From Planctomycetota bacterium (GTDB taxonomy: Bacteria; Planctomycetota; Phycisphaerae; Sedimentisphaerales; Anaerohalosphaeraceae), in NCBI GenBank assembly GCA_003644175.1, contig QNBS01000043.1:1-11240 (forward strand): 11,240 bases of DNA, in the 5' to 3' direction. The translations under genes were made by a program, and so were the position numbers. The notes beneath the pieces are model-generated. The model was not told where the DNA came from, did no database searches, and worked only from the letters and a program-made list of their open reading frames with translations. Below, piece after piece: positions 6,461 to 11,240 of this stretch. Positions within the stretch are counted from its first letter, which is position 1, and every line of letters begins with the position of its first letter.

Positions 6461-6849
6461 CTCAAATCCTTTATTTAACTGTCAGTGCTGTCCGGCCGAG
6501 TATTTCTGCAGCAATATGCATCAATACAGGGCCCAGATCGCGCCTGTGTTCGAGTCATAAAGCTCGAATCGGCAGAAACGAGGATTATCGTGAAAAAACA
6601 CGGTTTTGCAAGGAAAAAACCGGATTACGCGGTCATACGCTCAGCGGGCGGCGCAGATCGTCGGCAAGCTGCAGCAAGAGGAGATAGCCGAGCGGCCATA
6701 TTGAACTTAAAGCAGGTGTGAAATTTGTATTGCAAATCGCCGGCAAACTTCTATAATGCGCCGCTTGTCGGTGGGCTAATCCGCAGCAGGCGAAACTTCT
6801 AAAAAGAAATACGGTTAAAGAACAGCAGTAGAAAAGGGAGCGATTAACG
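6461..6849. other. Divergent intergenic region between resB-like and TPR genes
   Basis: 389 bases without a recognisable gene. It holds a dyad TTCGAG (6549-6554), 8 bases, CTCGAA (6563-6568), a possible operator. A second inverted repeat is CGGTTTT (6601-6607) and AAAACCG (6616-6622). A 43-codon frame from GTG 6590 to TGA 6721, with GAGGA 5 bases before it and a Lys/Arg-rich product, is possible but unsupported. The promoter of the TPR gene is at 6730-6757. Confidence 0.5.
6730..6757 (+). promoter_or_regulatory. Sigma-70-type promoter of the TPR/alpha-CTD gene
   Basis: TTGCAA (6730-6735), 16 bases, then a perfect TATAAT (6752-6757). The predicted start near 6764 gives an 86-base leader before the ATG at 6850. 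The leader holds no stable hairpin that I could see. Confidence 0.5.
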
Positions 6850-8151
6850 ATGGTGACAATAGAGGACGCACAGGTTGATTTATTCGGGGCCAAACTGCCG
6901 GATATGGCGGCGATTGAGAAGCTGGCCGGGTACGTTAACGGCAGTGAGATCAACCGAATTTCGTTTGAGGAGATGATTGACGGGAATTTGAAAAACAAGC
7001 TCGCCGCCGGGATTGGACTTTATATTCTGGGCAGGTGCGGCGATGCGGCCGAACGTCTCAAAAAGGCGCCCGACTGCAAAGAAAAGTATATGTATCTTGG
7101 CTACGCGCATCGCGGGCTGAAACAGTTCGACAAGGCGATCGAGAGCTTTAGCAAAGCCGGTAAGCATCACGCAGACTCGCTGACGGTTTCTCTTGAGAAG
7201 GCGGCGACATATATCATGGACAATCGCCTTGATGAAGCCGGCAAGGAGTTGAAGAGCTGCTCGAATTTTGAGAAGGTCAGCGCCGACTACCATTACTATC
7301 TCGGTCGGCATGCCGACGCCCGCGGTGAGTACGCCGAGGCGATGGCCAATTACAAGGTGGCCGCCGAGCTTGCGCCCGGACACGCCAAAGCGTTATTTCA
7401 GCTTGCTTATGCATACGATCTCCGGGGCGATGAAGACGCGGCGATCGATTATTACAGACAGGTGATCAGACAAACGCCGGCGCATGTCAACGCTTTGCTC
7501 AACCTGGCGGTGATCTATGAAGACCGGGGTGAATACGAGAAGGCGTCGGCATGCGTGGACGGCGTTTTGAAGGTTCACCCGAACCACGCCAGGGCGCTGC
7601 TTTTTTGGAAGGATATCGAAAGCTGCAAGGTGATGATTTATGACGAGGAAAAAGAACGGCGCAGAGACCGGCGTGCGAAGATACTGGAAATACCGATATC
7701 GGATTTTGAGCTTTCGGTTCGAAGCCGTAACTGTCTGAAGAAGATGGGCATTTTGACGTTGGGCGACCTGTTGCGGATCACGGAGGCGGAGTTGTTGTCG
7801 TACAAGAATTTCGGTGAAACTTCTCTGGTCGAGATCAAGAAGATACTCGATTCCAAAAGTCTGACGCTTGGTATGGCCATAGAGGAGACGGCCGCGGCGG
7901 CGGCCGCCGCCGGTGAAAACGCTGCCGCCGCCGACGCCGACGACGATGTTCTGGAAAAGACGATGGACGACCTGGAGCTTTCGGTTCGGTCGCGGCGTGC
8001 TTTGTCAAGGTTGGGGGTGAATACGCTTGTGGATCTCATTCAGAAGACCGAGGCCGAGTTGTTGGGCTGTAAGAATTTCGGCGTAACCAGCCTCAATGAA
8101 ATCAAGGACCGATTGAGCGCCTTTGGCCTGGGCCTTCGAACGCTGGATTAG
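6850..8151 (+). CDS. TPR protein with two C-terminal RNA polymerase alpha-CTD-like domains
   Basis: 433 residues. Residues about 50-265 form several tetratricopeptide-type helical pairs (for example YMYLGYAHRGLKQFDKAIESF, then ALFQLAYAYDLRGDEDAAIDYY and ALLNLAVIYEDRGEYEKA). A charged linker (about 265-280) leads to a domain at 284-345 close to the C-terminal domain of the RNA polymerase alpha subunit: ELSVRSRNCLKKMGILTLGDLL and KNFGETSLVEIKKIL. An Ala/Asp-rich linker (about 346-372) joins a second copy at 374-433 (ELSVRSRRALSRLG, KNFGVTSLNEIKDRL). Alpha-CTD binds UP-element DNA, sigma and activators; TPRs bind proteins. The protein may therefore link RNA polymerase or promoter DNA to another factor. 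It is not rpoA, because the N-terminal assembly domain is absent. No enzyme motif or signal peptide was seen, so it is probably cytoplasmic. GGGAG lies 9 bases before the ATG. Function is unknown. Confidence 0.9.
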   Translation: MVTIEDAQVDLFGAKLPDMAAIEKLAGYVNGSEINRISFEEMIDGNLKNKLAAGIGLYILGRCGDAAERLKKAPDCKEKYMYLGYAHRGLKQFDKAIESFSKAGKHHADSLTVSLEKAATYIMDNRLDEAGKELKSCSNFEKVSADYHYYLGRHADARGEYAEAMANYKVAAELAPGHAKALFQLAYAYDLRGDEDAAIDYYRQVIRQTPAHVNALLNLAVIYEDRGEYEKASACVDGVLKVHPNHARALLFWKDIESCKVMIYDEEKERRRDRRAKILEIPISDFELSVRSRNCLKKMGILTLGDLLRITEAELLSYKNFGETSLVEIKKILDSKSLTLGMAIEETAAAAAAAGENAAAADADDDVLEKTMDDLELSVRSRRALSRLGVNTLVDLIQKTEAELLGCKNFGVTSLNEIKDRLSAFGLGLRTLD

Positions 8152-8191
8152 GCTTCGGCGTGTCGGCACGAACAACCGATTCGGATGGGAA

Positions 8192-9454
8192 GTGAAGGAT
8201 TTGAGCGTTACAGAAAAGATCTCTTTTAGAACGCTTGGCGTGTTGGCGGTGATAGTTGTTTCCGGTCTTTTGCTTTTTACCATGCGCCACAAGCCCAGGC
8301 CGATAGAGCCGACGCCGGGGATGGAAACATCGCGGCGCCTGTGGGTGAGGGTTTTGCTCTTTGACAACATGAAAGAATTTGCTCTTTCGACACCGTCTGG
8401 TTTCACCGTGCTGGATGGCGACGGGCGGATAGCAGCGCAATTCACCGAGTCGTGCGGAGCGGTTCTTGTCGCGGTTCTGGAAGGTGGAATTGTGATCGGG
8501 GAGCACGTTTTCGGCAATCATGTTCGCATTGAACCGGACGATCCCTTTGTTTTCGGCGTTAATAACGAGGCGTACCGCGGACATGTGCAACTGATCGTCG
8601 CCTCCGACGGCGAGTCGTTTGATGTTGTCAATTCGCTGCCTCTGGAGTCTTATCTTGCCGGCGTTATCGGAGAGGAGATGCCGAGCTACTGGGAAACCGA
8701 GGCTCTGAAAGCCCAGACGATTGCGGCGAGAACTTATTGTCTGTTCATGAAGGCCAGGTTCGGTGCGCGCCGTGAATGGGATGTCACGCGCACGCAGGCC
8801 AACCAGGTTTACGGCGGGATCAAGTCCGAATCACCGATGGTGTGGGATGCGATTCGTCAAACGTCAGGGTGCGTGCTGGTGTGTCGCCGGGGCGACGGCG
8901 AGGAGATTTTTCCGACGTATTACAGTTCGACCTGCGGTGGTCATACCGAAGACAGCAGTCATGTTTTCGGCGATTCTTACGAGCCGCTTCGAGGCGTTCC
9001 TTGTCCGTATTGCGAGGATGTGGCGAGACGGAGTTTCTTTCAGTGGCCGACGGTATCGTTTGCAGCGGCGGATGTGAGTCGTCGGATTATCGAGCGGTAC
9101 CCGAGATTTAAGAGCCTGGAGAGAATCGTCGCCGTCGAACCGGGCCAGGTCAGTGAATACGAAGGCTTCAAGAGGAATGGTTCTCTGCGTCTGGTGGGCG
9201 TAAACGGTCGGAGCAAAACGCTTCGCGCCGAAGATATGCGGCTGACGATCGACCGTACGGGCAAAAAAATAAAGTCCAACAGCTACGAGATATCGCCGCG
9301 GGGCGAACAGTTTGTTTTTTCCGGGGGGCGCGGTTTCGGCCATGCCGTGGGAATGTGCCAGTACGGCGCCGAAGGGATGGCCAGAAGGGGAAAGGACTTC
9401 AAGACGATTTTGAAGCATTATTTTCCCGGTTCGAGTATTCGCCGTGTTCAATAG
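8192..9454 (+). CDS. SpoIID/LytB-type lytic transglycosylase, membrane-anchored
   Basis: 420 residues from GTG 8192. A membrane segment (about 14-29, LGVLAVIVVSGLLLF) is followed by a SpoIID domain: LPLESYLAGVIGEEMPSYW with the likely catalytic Glu at 162 before Met-Pro, then EALKAQTIAARTYCL. STCGGH at 246-251 and GRGFGHAVGMCQYG with H384 near the end are also family hallmarks. SpoIID enzymes cut glycan strands that lack stem peptides. Outside sporulating Firmicutes the family serves general wall remodelling, so the name does not imply sporulation. The start is uncertain: no ATG is available, a TTG at 8123 would overlap the TPR gene, and TTG 8201 is another choice. GTG 8192 lies 40 bases after the TPR stop and keeps the anchor. 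It is probably co-transcribed with the TPR gene. Confidence 0.88.
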   Translation: MKDLSVTEKISFRTLGVLAVIVVSGLLLFTMRHKPRPIEPTPGMETSRRLWVRVLLFDNMKEFALSTPSGFTVLDGDGRIAAQFTESCGAVLVAVLEGGIVIGEHVFGNHVRIEPDDPFVFGVNNEAYRGHVQLIVASDGESFDVVNSLPLESYLAGVIGEEMPSYWETEALKAQTIAARTYCLFMKARFGARREWDVTRTQANQVYGGIKSESPMVWDAIRQTSGCVLVCRRGDGEEIFPTYYSSTCGGHTEDSSHVFGDSYEPLRGVPCPYCEDVARRSFFQWPTVSFAAADVSRRIIERYPRFKSLERIVAVEPGQVSEYEGFKRNGSLRLVGVNGRSKTLRAEDMRLTIDRTGKKIKSNSYEISPRGEQFVFSGGRGFGHAVGMCQYGAEGMARRGKDFKTILKHYFPGSSIRRVQ

Positions 9455-9458
9455 CATT

Positions 9459-9493
9459 TTAGTCGTCAGTCTTTAGTCGTTAGTCGTTAGTGA
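9459..9493. repeat. Tandem heptamer array (TTAGTCG, 5 units)
   Basis: Five adjacent 7-base units: TTAGTCG, TCAGTCT, TTAGTCG, TTAGTCG, TTAGTGA. Three are identical and two vary. The array begins 5 bases after the stop of the SpoIID-type gene. The period does not allow stable pairing with itself, so no terminator role is evident. Confidence 0.7.
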
Positions 9494-9509
9494 GCGTTGG
9501 GCAAATCCT

Positions 9510-9574
9510 GTTTCCGCAACAGAAACTACTTATATGAATACCCTTTAGGGTAATAAATTTCCGCGAGAGAAATT
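9510..9574. promoter_or_regulatory. Cluster of three dyads upstream of tgt (possible operators)
   Basis: GTTTC (9510-9514) and GAAAC (9522-9526) have a 7-base centre. AATTTC (9556-9561) and GAAATT (9569-9574) also have a 7-base centre. The two share the form TTTCCGCNANAGAAA, and each is followed by a TACT(T)ATAT-type sequence. Between them lies TACCCT-TT-AGGGTA (9539-9552). The repeated geometry suggests a paired protein-binding site. No preQ1 riboswitch pattern was recognised. Confidence 0.4.
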
Positions 9575-9623
9575 GTACTATATTTCGTAAAGCGACTTAT
9601 CCGCGCATCGGAGCGCATTTTTA

Positions 9624-10739
9624 ATGTGTGATTGCTACCATTTTGAGCTTACAGCCGAAGACACGAACTCCAGCGCCAGGTGCGGGCGACTGGGCACGGC
9701 GCATGGGGTTGTCGAGACGCCGGTGTTTATGCCGGTCGGAACGCGCGGCTCGGTGAAGGGGCTGACCCCGGCGCAACTCACGGAGGCGGGTTCGACGATT
9801 GTGTTGGCCAACACGTACCATATACTGCTTCGCCCGGGCGTCGATGTGGTGCGATCATTGGGCGGATTGCATAGTCTGATGGGCTGGGACGGGCCGATAC
9901 TGACCGACAGCGGCGGGTATCAGGTCTTCTCGCTTAGTTCGCTGAATCGCATCGGCGACGACGGCGTGGAGTTTGCAAGCCATATCGACGGCGGGCGCGT
10001 CTATCTCGACGCCAGGACGGCAACCGAGGTGCAGAATGCCCTGGGAGCGGACATCATCATGTGCTTCGATGAATGTGCTCCTTATCCATGCGAGCCGAAG
10101 CGTCTGAAAGGCGCCGTCGAGCGGACGATTCGCTGGGCAAAGCAGTGCAAAGAGGCCCACGCAAACGCCGACCAGCTCTTGTTCGGCATTGTCCAGGGCG
10201 GCATCGACGGCGAGCTTCGCCGGTGGTGCTCACGCCAACTGACAGATATGAATTTTGACGGATACGCCATCGGCGGGCTGAGTGTGGGCGAAGGGCACGA
10301 CAATATGGTCCGGACGGTGCGGCGGACGGCGCCGCTTCTGCCGGAGGACAGGCCGCGGTATCTCATGGGCGTGGGGATGCCTGCCGACATTATCGCCGCC
10401 GTGCAGGCGGGTGTGGACATGTTCGATTGTGTGCTGCCGACGCGAAACGGACGCAATGCGTTTGCGTTTGTGCCCGACGGGGCGATTCGTTTGCGAAACA
10501 GCTCTCACACGGACGATCCGGCCCCGGTGCAGGCGGATTGTCCGTGTTACTGCTGTCGGAATTTCAGCCGGGCGGCGCTGAGGCATTTTTTTAATGTCGG
10601 CGAGATGTTAGGGCCGATTTTATTATCTATACATAATATAACATTTTATCAGAGACTGATGAGCACTATTCGCCGGAGGATTGCCCTGGGTGTCTTCGAC
10701 GAATGGGCGACCGAGCGGATTTCAAATATACAGGGATAA
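9624..10739 (+). CDS. tgt: tRNA-guanine transglycosylase (queuine tRNA-ribosyltransferase)
   Basis: 371 residues, the usual bacterial length. It exchanges guanine at position 34 of tRNAs with GUN anticodons (Asp, Asn, His, Tyr) for preQ1, a step in queuosine synthesis in the cytoplasm. The TIM-barrel signatures are complete. D95 in LTDSGGYQVFSL is the general acid/base and D268 in MFDCVLPTRNGRNA the nucleophile. The base pocket has D149/E150 in MCFDEC, VQGG at 190-193 and GGLSVGE at 217-223. The zinc site has C306, C308, C311 and H337. GGAG lies 10 bases before the ATG. The gene is followed by yajC 88 bases downstream, the common tgt-yajC-secD-secF order. No other queuosine gene is in the window. 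An alternative start was not needed, since the first conserved strand begins soon after the Met. Confidence 0.98.
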   Translation: MCDCYHFELTAEDTNSSARCGRLGTAHGVVETPVFMPVGTRGSVKGLTPAQLTEAGSTIVLANTYHILLRPGVDVVRSLGGLHSLMGWDGPILTDSGGYQVFSLSSLNRIGDDGVEFASHIDGGRVYLDARTATEVQNALGADIIMCFDECAPYPCEPKRLKGAVERTIRWAKQCKEAHANADQLLFGIVQGGIDGELRRWCSRQLTDMNFDGYAIGGLSVGEGHDNMVRTVRRTAPLLPEDRPRYLMGVGMPADIIAAVQAGVDMFDCVLPTRNGRNAFAFVPDGAIRLRNSSHTDDPAPVQADCPCYCCRNFSRAALRHFFNVGEMLGPILLSIHNITFYQRLMSTIRRRIALGVFDEWATERISNIQG

Positions 10740-10827
10740 GGCAAAATTGCTGATTGCCAGTGAGGTCTATACATGGTAAAGTTGTTGAATTAATAGAATC
10801 AGATTTTGATTTCGAAGGGAATTTGCG

Positions 10828-11240
10828 ATGAGTGATATTTGGGTACGGGCGGCGTTGGCCCAGGAAGATATCGAGGGCGGGGAAGGTATGGAACTGACCA
10901 GTGATGCGGGCCAGGGCACGCCCGAATCAGTCGTCGGTGTGGACAGCTCGGCAGACCAGAAGGATAAAGGGACCGATAAACAAACGGAAACGCCGAATCC
11001 ATGGATGCAGATGCTGCCGTTCATACTGATCTTTGTCGTGATGTACCTGTTTCTTTTCAGGGGTCCCAGGAAGAAACAAGCCGAGCATAAGAAGATGCTG
11101 GGTTCGCTGCGGAAGAGCGATCGTGTCCGGACGATCGGCGGGATTTTAGGGACGGTGATTGACATCAGGGACGACGAGGTTACGCTGAAGGTGGACGAAT
11201 CGAACAATACGAAGATCAAGGTGACGACCGGCTCGATAGC
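10828..11240 (+). CDS. yajC: YajC, Sec translocon accessory protein (3' end outside window)
   Basis: The frame starts at ATG 10828 and is still open at the right edge (137 full codons). AAGGGA lies 7 bases upstream. After an acidic, Gly/Ser-rich N-terminal stretch of about 57 residues comes one membrane segment (MLPFILIFVVMYLFLFRG). The conserved YajC cytoplasmic part follows: RKKQAEHKKMLGSLRKSDRV, RTIGGILGTVIDI and VTLKVDESNNTKIKV. YajC associates with SecD and SecF in the inner membrane and assists SecYEG-driven protein export. The position right after tgt agrees, and secD is expected beyond the edge. The N-terminal extension is longer than in E. coli YajC, where the membrane helix begins about 20 residues in. 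It has no clear signal peptide. Confidence 0.95.
   Translation, partial: MSDIWVRAALAQEDIEGGEGMELTSDAGQGTPESVVGVDSSADQKDKGTDKQTETPNPWMQMLPFILIFVVMYLFLFRGPRKKQAEHKKMLGSLRKSDRVRTIGGILGTVIDIRDDEVTLKVDESNNTKIKVTTGSI

Noticed and set aside
6850..8151. Annotation as rpoA (RNA polymerase alpha subunit)
   Set aside because: Only the C-terminal domain is matched. The N-terminal dimerisation and assembly domain is replaced by TPRs, and no ribosomal protein genes are nearby.
8192..9454. Evidence for sporulation from the SpoIID domain
   Set aside because: SpoIID/LytB enzymes occur widely in bacteria that do not form spores, and nothing else here suggests sporulation.
9459..9493. A CRISPR array
   Set aside because: The units are 7 bases long and directly adjacent, without spacers.
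9455..9623. A preQ1 riboswitch controlling tgt
   Set aside because: I could not find the H-type pseudoknot pattern with its A-rich tail. The visible structure is separate short dyads.

Overview
The window looks like chromosomal DNA of a Gram-negative bacterium of the Planctomycetota, most likely a Phycisphaerae/Sedimentisphaerales-type lineage. This is an inference from gene content, not from a marker gene. The signs are a single-gene type II-style pseudopilin with a GDGHV C-terminal signature, a Tat-exported sugar isomerase-like protein, a tetratricopeptide protein ending in RNA polymerase alpha-CTD-like domains, a System II cytochrome c assembly pair, and AT-rich intergenic repeats of the CGAAATCC type. 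No rRNA, tRNA, CRISPR array or prophage was seen.

Layout. Positions 1-1363 (+) hold the end of an Hsp70-family gene and, 21 bases on, a membrane-anchored protein with a TerB-like region and a C-terminal J-like domain that keeps an HPD triad: a probable chaperone/co-chaperone pair. Positions 1602-2252 (+) encode an orphan NarL/FixJ-type response regulator with candidate promoters in the preceding gap. Between it and the next, convergent gene lies a 156-bp non-coding element with 17/18 matching terminal inverted repeats and a TAA direct repeat (a MITE). Positions 2416-4320 (-) carry a Tat-signal TIM-barrel isomerase-like protein and a pseudopilin with its own promoter. Positions 4549-6460 (-) carry overlapping resB-like and ccsA-like genes for cytochrome c haem ligation. 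A 389-bp divergent region separates these from a rightward cluster: the TPR/double alpha-CTD protein (6850-8151), a SpoIID/LytB-type enzyme (8192-9454), tgt (9624-10739) and the start of yajC (10828 to the edge).

How the genes work together. tgt-yajC is the familiar order that leads into secD/secF, so the right edge is probably the start of a Sec accessory operon. ResB and CcsA form one transmembrane haem-delivery complex, and their complementary histidine ligands can be found on the two proteins. The Hsp70 fragment and the J-like protein probably act together at the inner face of a membrane.

The most unusual item is the TPR protein with two tandem RNA-polymerase alpha-CTD-like domains. The first keeps most DNA-contact residues and the second has diverged at two of them. 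It may be a lineage-specific transcription or RNA-polymerase-associated factor. Other unexplained items are a three-way-junction-like inverted repeat at 4416-4479 and a cluster of dyads upstream of tgt.
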